DNA from: Nitrosomonas nitrosa
GTDB taxonomy: Bacteria > Pseudomonadota > Gammaproteobacteria > Burkholderiales > Nitrosomonadaceae
DNA: 64,000 nt
Assembly (NCBI RefSeq): GCF_003051105.1
Contig: NZ_QAOO01000001.1
Location: forward strand, 153,834-217,833
Direction of reading: 5' to 3'
Shown: positions 44,783 to 52,032 of the stretch, one piece after another
Layout: every line of letters starts with the position of its first letter
Position numbering within the stretch: the stretch's first letter is position 1
Translations under genes and position numbers: made by a program
The notes under the pieces: generated by a model
Databases searched by the model: none
Told to the model about the DNA's origin: nothing
Seen by the model: only the letters and a program-made list of their open reading frames with translations

Positions 44783-45253
44783 TTAATATCGGTACCAACC
44801 TGATCCGTCACATTTTTTACATTCGAGGGAGACAGTACCCTCTCCTTCGCACTTGCGGCATTCTGCTGAGTAGGTTCCTGTTCCTGCACATCGATTACAT
44901 GCCAATTTTATCTCTGGTTTGAATTTGCCGGTTCCCCGGCATTTTTTGCATATTTGTATGCCCAAAAGACCAGTGCCATTGCATTTAAAGCATAGCTTGG
45001 CAGCAACTGTATAAACACCAGTCCCTTGGCACTGGCGACAATTACTTTCGAATGTGCCCGTCCCATCACAAGAATAACATTCAAATTCCCTTTCCCCTGT
45101 TCCATCGCAACTAAAGCAGGTTCCATAGCTGTGGAAACTAATGGTATTTTTGAAAATTGTCGAAATCTTTTTGCTGTCACGACGGGCACGTTCACTGTAG
45201 TTTGAACCAAATAAAAATTCCCATATTGATTTTAGTGGTAATAGTAAGGGCAG
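44783..45253 (-). CDS. Zinc-ribbon protein with eight CxxCxGxG motifs
   Basis: The frame gives up to 156 residues. About 45 N-terminal residues include a hydrophobic stretch (LPLLLPLKSIWEFLFG) and a basic patch (ERARRDSKK). Then eight CxxCxGxG-type knuckles follow about every 10-16 residues: CFSCDGTG, CYSCDGTG, CRQCQGTG, CFKCNGTG, CKKCRGTG, CNRCAGTG, CRKCEGEG, CKKCDGSG. DnaJ has four such motifs binding two zincs; eight would bind four. No J-domain is present. No ATG, GTG or TTG opens the frame before the motifs; CTG at 45253 is the best candidate, 27 bases after the stop of the CARF gene. Function unknown; position suggests a CRISPR accessory. A truncated relic is the alternative. Confidence 0.6.
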   Translation of the reverse strand: MPLLLPLKSIWEFLFGSNYSERARRDSKKISTIFKNTISFHSYGTCFSCDGTGEREFECYSCDGTGTFESNCRQCQGTGVYTVAAKLCFKCNGTGLLGIQICKKCRGTGKFKPEIKLACNRCAGTGTYSAECRKCEGEGTVSLECKKCDGSGWYRY

Positions 45254-45280
45254 TATTCCTTCTAACTATCAAAGATGCAT

Positions 45281-46381
45281 TCAGAGCACTATCTGTTCAG
45301 GCGCGAGTTTCAGTCCATATTTTTTGTATGGTCGCTCGCCAAATGTCTCTATTTGATAGAAACTCGCTTCAAGGGGAAGTTGCTTCTCAAATATACTGTT
45401 GATCTTGGCCTTTTTCTCTTCGAAGAATTGCCTTTCGAATCCTTTACTGAGCGCTTGTTTAGTTTTCTCAAAATTAGCTGACATCATCCCGGCTATTTCT
45501 GCATACACTTTCAAAAAATCGTGATGATCGGCTTCCTGCCAACGGATTGCACCTTTTCCGGCTGTCATAACGTGTCTGCGCGCTAACCAAAGATAAAAAG
45601 CCAGTAATTGAGGAGGTAGGTTGACTGATTTTCCTCCACATCGAACCGATTTATTTGGTAAATCGAAAGCAAGTGAGACAAAATGGAGGCCAGATTGCAC
45701 ACCCTCAATAGCTTCATGGAAAGATACCCGCTTGTCTTGCAGGTCTTGTGGCATGCCCCCGCGCAGCCTGACGAATGGAATATCGGCAAGCATAATCCGC
45801 GCGTCGGAAGTGTGAACTGGCCGATTATTCCGGGTGTTCAATACTCTCCCTTGTGCTGGCGGGAAATAAAAATCCTGTAAGGATTCAAAAGGATCGTTTA
45901 CCAGCACATGCGATAAGCGATCCTGGGTTCTGCCGAATAAAGACAATGCGTATCCTGCAAAAAAACCCATGCTTTTACGTCCACCTGCAATGGATACATG
46001 CAAAACGGAAGACTCATCGCTGCAGAAATTGCGGACAAAATGCATAATGTAATCGGCAGCACGCAGGTTATCTTCCGGTGTACGGATATCAGTCAGAGGC
46101 TTACCTGAACAATCTTCGATGATATGGATGTATTGTGGTGTGAAAAAAATGTCGTGCAACCCATAATCATTACATAGTGCATGAAATTGTCCGCTCGAGG
46201 GATCTAGTAAGGAGAGTCTGGCACGTTCTGCTCCTTCCTCAGTAGAAATAACATGAATTTCCGTAGGAATAAATTTTTCCTCTGCTTGTACGGCAAGCGC
46301 ATACAATGTCTCTGTCACTACTTGCGGTGTCAGGCCGGTAACTAACAGAAGGATACGACGCGAATATTGCGCCGGGGTCAT
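45281..46381 (-). CDS. NE0113-family CARF protein (Csm6/ring-nuclease class)
   Basis: A CRISPR-associated protein of the family first named from Nitrosomonas europaea NE0113. The N-terminal half is a CARF (cyclic oligoadenylate-binding) domain: ILLLVTGLTPQVVTETLYAL at the start, EIHVISTEEGAERA, and HVSIAGGRKSMGFFAGYA as the ligand loop. A conserved VLVNDPFESLQDFYFPP and ARIMLADIPFVRLR follow. The C-terminal 140 residues are helical and may include a winged helix (LPPQLLAFYLWLARR). I see no certain HEPN active site. It may cleave the ring messenger or act as an effector. ATG 46381 makes a standard ATGA overlap with the Card1-like gene; an ATG at 46390 is also in frame. Confidence 0.85.
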   Translation of the reverse strand: MTPAQYSRRILLLVTGLTPQVVTETLYALAVQAEEKFIPTEIHVISTEEGAERARLSLLDPSSGQFHALCNDYGLHDIFFTPQYIHIIEDCSGKPLTDIRTPEDNLRAADYIMHFVRNFCSDESSVLHVSIAGGRKSMGFFAGYALSLFGRTQDRLSHVLVNDPFESLQDFYFPPAQGRVLNTRNNRPVHTSDARIMLADIPFVRLRGGMPQDLQDKRVSFHEAIEGVQSGLHFVSLAFDLPNKSVRCGGKSVNLPPQLLAFYLWLARRHVMTAGKGAIRWQEADHHDFLKVYAEIAGMMSANFEKTKQALSKGFERQFFEEKKAKINSIFEKQLPLEASFYQIETFGERPYKKYGLKLAPEQIVL

Positions 46382-47526
46382 CTCAACCATGCTTTCAATG
46401 CTCCAGGAAGATCACGTAATTGAGCACCGGACACGACCTTCAAATTCATCTGTACCGCCCGGCTTTTATCGGTATCGCTTAAACTGCCTCGAAAATCGAC
46501 CAACATGGCCTTGGTGCGTAGTCCACCCATTCTGCGCAAGGTATCGAGTTTGTAGAGTGCATCGGTACCGCTGGTTTTACCCATTTTGCCATCCAATGCG
46601 AGATTGGCAGATTTGCACTCGATGATATGCAGGGTGTTTTTTAATAGACAGGCAACATCCAGTTCGTTCCGAGTTTTACCATCCGGCGCAAGCACTTCGA
46701 TACCCATAGCCCAGTCCGTGAGGCCTAATTCCGGTGCTAAGGTGGATAGTGCTTGGAGAACCAGGTATTCTAACCATCCTCCATTGACGAATTTTCGTGC
46801 CGTTTCGTCAGGAAATACCAGCGTGTTATCCGTGAAAACCATCATTTTTTCGTTCTTGAACATCGTTATCAAATCATCAAATGCTTTGCTGTCGAGATCG
46901 CGCTTATCTAGTGTCGGCGACACGAGTTCACCTGTTCCCTTGGCTTCCACAGCCTGGTTTGCCAACCAGTTAAGTTTACCCAGTGCCTTACCCAGACGCT
47001 CGCTTTCATAAGCGAGGCGTTGGACAAAATCACGGATATCTCGGTTGATATCAGGCTTGTTTGGCTTCTTCAGCACGGAATAGCCATGTGCTTCAAGAAA
47101 CTGTTTAAGTTTGATTTTGGTAGGTAGCATAAGCGAAGCTTGCCGTGTGTCGAGGCGAATGATCTCATCACTCTCGATATTGATATAAAACACCGGTTTC
47201 CTCTCCTCTCGGAAAACATCCAATGCCGCCATTGCCATGATTTTTGTGCCGCCAGTTGCATTCAACGCAACACCATTGGTTTGTTTACCAAGCCACTCGG
47301 CAAAACATTCCCAGCACTGGTTGTAGTCGTAAGGATTGGAGATCATCAATTTCTCCACTTTTAAGCCTTGCTCTTTCAAAACCTTTTCGAGCCAGCGTGC
47401 TTTATCCTGCATATCCTCGCTGATAGCTAAAGTCACCGTAGCAGGTTGGAAATCCGGGTTAATCGCAGGCACGAGGTTAGGTGTCGCCTGGGCGGATACT
47501 AAGCAAAGGTGGCTATCGAATCTCAT
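46378..47526 (-). CDS. Card1/Can2-type CARF nuclease (DUF1887)
   Basis: A 382-residue CRISPR accessory nuclease. Residues 1-150 form a CARF domain with the ligand loop LNATGGTKIMAMAA at 88-101. A linker leads to a PD-(D/E)xK nuclease at about 245-382: Glu253 (WLEYLVL), Asp290 (RNELDVACLL), Glu303 and Lys305 (IIECKS). Proteins of this build are activated by cyclic tetra-adenylate made by Cas10 and nick DNA and/or RNA, causing dormancy or death of infected cells (known of Card1 and Can2). It is the first gene after the palindrome at 47600, and its stop overlaps the NE0113-family start, so the two are one operon. Confidence 0.92.
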   Translation of the reverse strand: MRFDSHLCLVSAQATPNLVPAINPDFQPATVTLAISEDMQDKARWLEKVLKEQGLKVEKLMISNPYDYNQCWECFAEWLGKQTNGVALNATGGTKIMAMAALDVFREERKPVFYINIESDEIIRLDTRQASLMLPTKIKLKQFLEAHGYSVLKKPNKPDINRDIRDFVQRLAYESERLGKALGKLNWLANQAVEAKGTGELVSPTLDKRDLDSKAFDDLITMFKNEKMMVFTDNTLVFPDETARKFVNGGWLEYLVLQALSTLAPELGLTDWAMGIEVLAPDGKTRNELDVACLLKNTLHIIECKSANLALDGKMGKTSGTDALYKLDTLRRMGGLRTKAMLVDFRGSLSDTDKSRAVQMNLKVVSGAQLRDLPGALKAWLR

Positions 47527-47599
47527 CCAATTCCTCTAGAAAAATTTTTATAGCAATCAGTAACAATAATAACTGTAAGGGCAAAGTATTGTGATAATC

Positions 47600-47611
47600 G
47601 GCAAGCTTGCC
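47600..47611. promoter_or_regulatory. CRISPR-locus palindrome, copy 1 (before Card1-like gene)
   Basis: Perfect palindrome GGCAAGCTTGCC, 73 bases upstream of the Card1-like ATG. The same 12-mer occurs at 49367, 55863 and 58704, each in front of a gene block of this locus. Likely operator of a dimeric regulator. Confidence 0.65.
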
Positions 47612-47698
47612 ATATTGATAAAAAATGCTTAGTTAGAATAAACCTTACAAACCATCACTGTTAGTCGAGATGCCATTACCCTATTGCATTAGTGGGCG

Positions 47699-47986
47699 CT
47701 AGTTTTTCTCAATGGGCAAGCCACTCCAATGTATACCTGCTGGGAGAGTAGCCTTGCCGATACGTTCCTGCAGACCGCGGTTAGGTAGAGGGTAGCAGCG
47801 CAAATCATCCGACTTGGGGTCGATCAGGCTACTGATCTCTTCCAGGCAGCGTTGCATGTCACGTTCATGCCCAGTCAGGAGAAAAACGCTCAATTCCAAT
47901 GGGATTGCATATCGAAGCACTGCCCGATAGACCCGCTGCAAGCGCCGTGCATCGGTGATATCATAGCCAATGACCCAGTGCAGCAT
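47699..47986 (-). CDS. cas2: Cas2, first of two
   Basis: A 95-residue Cas2 with the opening HWVIGYDITDARRLQRVYR, including the conserved Asp after the first strand (YDITD), a ferredoxin-like fold pattern, and the DLRCYPLP strand near the C-terminus. It follows cas1 by two bases, so both come from one transcript. Cas2 dimers bridge two Cas1 dimers in spacer integration. A second, divergent cas2 lies on the other side of cas1. Confidence 0.9.
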   Translation of the reverse strand: MLHWVIGYDITDARRLQRVYRAVLRYAIPLELSVFLLTGHERDMQRCLEEISSLIDPKSDDLRCYPLPNRGLQERIGKATLPAGIHWSGLPIEKN

Positions 47987-47988
47987 CT

Positions 47989-48954
47989 TCAGTCAGTTTC
48001 ATGTTTGTCTTTGAAAGTGGAAGGGCTGATCGTTAGCTGATCCATCAATTTCGTGATTTGATCTGCCAGCATTTTGCGTAGACGTTCTGCCAGCTTTTCC
48101 CATTCTCCATAAAAGGCAGCACGTGCATTCTTGTTCATGAAACAGCCATTCTCCGATGTCGAGAAAGCTTCCGGCCTAATTATTTCCTTGCGAAAAAGCT
48201 GCAATGCAAAGCTATCTACTTCGACTCTGAGAGGTTCAACTAGGTCGCATGCCAATGATTCTCGGCCAAAATCGAGTTGATGATAAAAACCAATGAATGG
48301 ATCAAGTCCAGCGCCATACAGCGCCAGCACGGCCTCGGTATGCAATAAAGTATAGCTAAGTGAAAGTACGGCATTGAGCGGATCGCGCGGTGGCCTGCGG
48401 TTACGCTGACTAAAATTCAGCCGAGGGACTGCGATTGCAGCAATACCTCTGAAATGTGCCGCCGACGCGGCACCTTCAGCACCCCGTAATGCAGCGATGG
48501 TAGGTATTTGCATGATGCGCAAAAGTATTTGATCGAGTGTACGCAAGACCAATGTCAGTTCATAGCGATGCTCGAGTACCTGCTCCCGAAGCGTCAATGC
48601 ATAATCACGCTGACTACTGATTTTCTCGAATACCAAGTTGCGAGAAAATGCCAAGCAGAAAGCAGTATCGCGAGATAATTGATATTGAGCGACTCGTCTG
48701 GCTGCATCATTATGTGGTCTGGCTAGCAACATGGTCGGCTCTGCCTTGCGGCCTGATAGAACGATCACACCGATGCCTCGTTCACCCAACTTGCCCAGAA
48801 CACTGGTTTGCAGGCGGATATCCCCTCGTAGAAATACCCTGGAAAGGGGTGCCATCGGTACCGTTCCAGTTCGGAGGCCATTCTCGCGAAAAACCAGTGC
48901 TTCCCCGTCCACTTCCAATTCGACACCTCGTCTATCAACGTAAAGACTCGTCAA
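47989..48954 (-). CDS. cas1: CRISPR integrase Cas1
   Basis: A 321-residue Cas1. The N-terminal beta domain (YVDRRGVELEVDGEALVF) leads to the all-helical catalytic domain with metal ligands Glu in RGAEGAASAAHF, His in GFYHQLDFGRESLACDLVEP, and the acidic residue in the same segment (DLVEPLRVEVD). It integrates new spacers at the leader end together with Cas2. Flanked tightly by two cas2 genes. No reverse transcriptase domain is fused. Confidence 0.95.
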   Translation of the reverse strand: MTSLYVDRRGVELEVDGEALVFRENGLRTGTVPMAPLSRVFLRGDIRLQTSVLGKLGERGIGVIVLSGRKAEPTMLLARPHNDAARRVAQYQLSRDTAFCLAFSRNLVFEKISSQRDYALTLREQVLEHRYELTLVLRTLDQILLRIMQIPTIAALRGAEGAASAAHFRGIAAIAVPRLNFSQRNRRPPRDPLNAVLSLSYTLLHTEAVLALYGAGLDPFIGFYHQLDFGRESLACDLVEPLRVEVDSFALQLFRKEIIRPEAFSTSENGCFMNKNARAAFYGEWEKLAERLRKMLADQITKLMDQLTISPSTFKDKHETD

Positions 48955-48963
48955 AATTACCTC

Positions 48964-49248
48964 CTAAGTAACGATAAATGGTGTATTGATTGCTCGGGTA
49001 ACGGCAACACCATAGCAAACCGGTGTCATGCGCGGATCGAGCTGGAAGATATGCACACGATCTTCGACAGGATCGATCAGTTCAATCAGACGCATTCTGA
49101 CGTCACGCAGCTCCCGTGGGGTTAACCAACATTCAAAAAAAGACTTTTGCCCCCCCGTTTTATAGCCCAACAAAAACTGATGAACTTGTCTTAGCCGCCG
49201 TGGGCAACATACGTCATAGCAAATTAAATAAATTGAACGTGAATTCAT
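48964..49248 (-). CDS. cas2: Cas2, second of two
   Basis: A 94-residue Cas2-like protein beginning MNSRSIYLICYDVCCPRRLRQ, with the conserved Asp in CYDVC, then FFECWLTPRELRDVRMRL and a DRVHIFQLDP strand. It lies 9 bases upstream of cas1. Sequence differs clearly from the other cas2 at 47699, so this is not a recent duplication. In-frame ATG codons at 49272 and 49254 exist; ATG 49248 gives the standard Cas2 N-terminus. It is the first gene downstream of the palindrome at 49367. Confidence 0.88.
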   Translation of the reverse strand: MNSRSIYLICYDVCCPRRLRQVHQFLLGYKTGGQKSFFECWLTPRELRDVRMRLIELIDPVEDRVHIFQLDPRMTPVCYGVAVTRAINTPFIVT

Positions 49249-49366
49249 GGGCATTGTTCTCTGTTCATTCAACCTGATATCGAATCGGTTTTACAAGAAG
49301 CGTTTGACTACCTTCTGTTTTGGAATGATCAAGAGTATAAGTGAAAGCAAGAGAGCCAACTTGGCT

Positions 49367-49378
49367 GGCAAGCTTGCC
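49367..49378. promoter_or_regulatory. CRISPR-locus palindrome, copy 2 (before cas2-cas1-cas2)
   Basis: Perfect GGCAAGCTTGCC, between the array and the upstream cas2. A second small inverted repeat, GCCAA-C-TTGGC (49355-49365), stands immediately beside it and shares the half-site TTGGC, as if two dimers could bind side by side. Confidence 0.65.
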
Positions 49379-49407
49379 AAATATCAGTAGTGCTAACTCT
49401 GATAAAT

Positions 49408-50983
49408 TACTCAATCCCTTTTAAATCAGGGCTGTATGTCTACAGTGGCTGGACAAGAATGCGAAGGAATTTATTACGTCTCAATCCCTTTTAAATCAGG
49501 GCTGTATGTCTACCACATCGCTTGTTTTGATAGGGTTATTTATCTTGGTCTCAATCCCTTTTAAATCAGGGCTGTATGTCTACCCTTGATAGTGAAGCCA
49601 TTGCGCAGAAATATTTCGTCTCAATCCCTTTTAAATCAGGGCTGTATGTCTACTCGATCAGCTGAAAAACAACAGCATGGCCGTAAGTCTCAATCCCTTT
49701 TAAATCAGGGCTGTATGTCTACCTTAATATCTGCAAAAGAGATAACTCCGTACTCTGTCTCAATCCCTTTTAAATCAGGGCTGTATGTCTACGAAAAAAT
49801 GATAGTAAAGGCGAGAATATTAGCTGTCTCAATCCCTTTTAAATCAGGGCTGTATGTCTACCACCGGTGATCAAAAAATCAACACCCGCATCTGAGTCTC
49901 AATCCCTTTTAAATCAGGGCTGTATGTCTACGAAGACTTGAGTTTAATTACGCGCTCACCGGACTGTCTCAATCCCTTTTAAATCAGGGCTGTATGTCTA
50001 CAGCAGGAAGGATTCGGATAACGAACTCTCAGAGTAAGTGTCTCAATCCCTTTTAAATCAGGGCTGTATGTCTACCATTACCAAAGTCACAAGCCCGTCA
50101 ATCAACCAAGGTCTCAATCCCTTTTAAATCAGGGCTGTATGTCTACAACATTTTTGAAGCAATCACTCTATCGAAAAAAAGTCTCAATCCCTTTTAAATC
50201 AGGGCTGTATGTCTACAAAACGGATCAGTAACAATAAACTCATATAGAGGTCTCAATCCCTTTTAAATCAGGGCTGTATGTCTACGTTGGCAAGGCAAGA
50301 ACTTAGTAGTATTGGAAAGTCTCAATCCCTTTTAAATCAGGGCTGTATGTCTACAGACAAAGTATGTAGTTGGTGACGTGGTTGTAGTGTCTCAATCCCT
50401 TTTAAATCAGGGCTGTATGTCTACTTGTCCTAGAAACCAAAAGAACTAACTAGTAAAGTCTCAATCCCTTTTAAATCAGGGCTGTATGTCTACCCGACGA
50501 CGATGCTTATATTGAGGAAGTCGACAATGTCTCAATCCCTTTTAAATCAGGGCTGTATGTCTACATTACCAGCTTGGACAATTAAACAACTTTATATCGT
50601 CTCAATCCCTTTTAAATCAGGGCTGTATGTCTACAACGCATTTTGAAGATGACACACTAGCAGCAGGTCTCAATCCCTTTTAAATCAGGGCTGTATGTCT
50701 ACCCTTCGTTAGCAGCGAAGCGATAACGATATGTGTCTCAATCCCTTTTAAATCAGGGCTGTATGTCTACCATTATTGAACGGATAGAAAAACTTGAAGA
50801 ACTTGTCTCAATCCCTTTTAAATCAGGGCTGTATGTCTACCATGAAAAATCTAGTAAACACCATTACCAAAGTCAGGTCTCAATCCCTTTTAAATCAGGG
50901 CTGTATGTCTACACCTGCGATACGGTACGTCAAGAAGGATTGTCTCGGTCTCAATCCCTTTTAAATCAGGGCTGTATGTCTAC
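49408..50983 (-). CRISPR. CRISPR array, 23 repeats and 22 spacers
   Basis: Repeats are 36 bp, reading GTCTCAATCCCTTTTAAATC then AGGGCTGTATGTCTAC on the plus strand. Starts are at 49408, 49478, 49548, 49618, 49687, 49757, 49826, 49896, 49966, 50040, 50111, 50181, 50250, 50319, 50389, 50458, 50529, 50599, 50667, 50735, 50805, 50877 and 50948. Spacers are 32-38 bp. On the minus strand the repeat ends ATTGAGAC, like the ATTGAAAC 5' handle of type III crRNAs, so transcription runs right to left. The leftmost repeat differs at its outer bases (TAC for GTC), as expected for the old trailer end. Leader is on the right, next to cas6. No spacer matched the prophage in this window by eye. Confidence 0.97.
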
Positions 50984-51067
50984 TCACCATTCCCATTTTT
51001 TATATCACATTCAATTGGTTGCCGAGTGAGTTCGCGAGTTTTGAGGGTATGTACAAACATAGGGTTT
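50984..51067 (-). promoter_or_regulatory. Short CRISPR leader
   Basis: 84 bases between the cas6 stop and the first repeat in transcription order. On the minus strand it is AT-rich with GATATAAAAAATGGG about 25 bases before the repeat, which could be a -10 region. The array may instead be co-transcribed with cas6. Confidence 0.5.
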
Positions 51068-52018
51068 TTATTCCTCGATAATGCGATATTTACCAAGACC
51101 GAAACTGGCTTCTTTGCCGACATGCAGCCATGATCCTAGCCGTAGCAATGACTGGAATGGAGTTAGATTGCCACTCAACTGCCATTTGCCGATACATCCG
51201 CCCAATTGCATGGTACGTCGCTGGCGAGATGAATGTCGTGTCCAGTCGCGCCAAGTAAGATGATGATGGCTTGTAATTTGTTGGGCATGCTCAGCCAATT
51301 CAGAAAATTCTTCTGTACTATAGAGTCGTTTGCCGCCATGAATTTCAGCGAGCAAGCTGGCTCGCCGAACCAACGCCATCAGCAGGGTGCGCGCAGTGAG
51401 CTTGGAAGGCGGCAAGGCGTGTCCATCCTGTTGTAGTCTGAGTGGGGTATCGAATTGTAGTGTGATCCGCTCTGAGGGCGTGCCAGTGGGTAGCTGTGTA
51501 TGCTGTGGATGATCAAGCAGATGCTGGCCTGGCAGATAAATCGAGCGCAAGATTTCCTGTCCGTCGTTCTCTTCCTCTACGCTGTTCACGCCCAGCAGCT
51601 CTGCCGTGCCATCACCCGTACCGACACCGCGCGCAAAGGCCCGCTGCCAAGCCATGATACAGAGTGGTAAATGTTGCTGTACGTACCCAATCAACGTGAA
51701 ACCAAAAGAAAGCATTTCGCCTGGTGCATAATCACGTGTTCCCCAGGTAGGCGGTTCAATCACATAGGGAACGGGAACGGTAGAGATATTTCTCAATGAA
51801 GTTGTTTCTGGTTTGAGAGGCTCAAAGATGGCAGGGTAGGGGCACGTGCGTCGAAGCGGGCAACCCTGGCAGTTTTTTGCGTGGGTAACGCAGGCCAGCT
51901 GCCGCAATGCGCGCCCAAAAACACCGCGTAAGGTGGAGCCAGCATAGTCTGGTAAACGTAATAGGCGTGTGATTTCGAAATCGAAGCGATAACGGGCGAG
52001 GGGGTAGGAAGTGATCAT
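51068..52018 (-). CDS. cas6: crRNA-processing endoribonuclease Cas6
   Basis: A 316-residue RAMP protein that cuts the pre-crRNA within repeats to leave the 8-base handle. It has an N-terminal RRM-like strand (YRFDFEITRLLRLPDYAGSTLRG), a cysteine cluster (CVTHAKNCQGCPLRRTCPY) found in this Cas6 subfamily, and the C-terminal glycine-rich loop GSWLHVGKEASFGLGKYRI. Candidate catalytic histidines are in the central helices (AEHAQQITSHHHL). It starts 14 bases after the csm5 stop, the last gene of the interference operon. Confidence 0.9.
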   Translation of the reverse strand: MITSYPLARYRFDFEITRLLRLPDYAGSTLRGVFGRALRQLACVTHAKNCQGCPLRRTCPYPAIFEPLKPETTSLRNISTVPVPYVIEPPTWGTRDYAPGEMLSFGFTLIGYVQQHLPLCIMAWQRAFARGVGTGDGTAELLGVNSVEEENDGQEILRSIYLPGQHLLDHPQHTQLPTGTPSERITLQFDTPLRLQQDGHALPPSKLTARTLLMALVRRASLLAEIHGGKRLYSTEEFSELAEHAQQITSHHHLTWRDWTRHSSRQRRTMQLGGCIGKWQLSGNLTPFQSLLRLGSWLHVGKEASFGLGKYRIIEE

Positions 52019-52032
52019 ATTGTGAAAAATTC

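Noticed and set aside
44908..45210. 100-residue minus-strand frame over the zinc-ribbon gene
   Set aside because: It is in another frame and lacks motifs. The frame with eight CxxCxGxG motifs runs through the same bases and is the real one.
49408..50983. Possible self-targeting of the neighbouring prophage by spacers
   Set aside because: Looking for spacer words in 1-20,255 by eye gave no match; an exact search would be needed to exclude it fully.
49586..51029. Open frames inside the CRISPR array (49586-49870 and 50733-51029)
   Set aside because: They are translations of the repeats and spacers, not genes.
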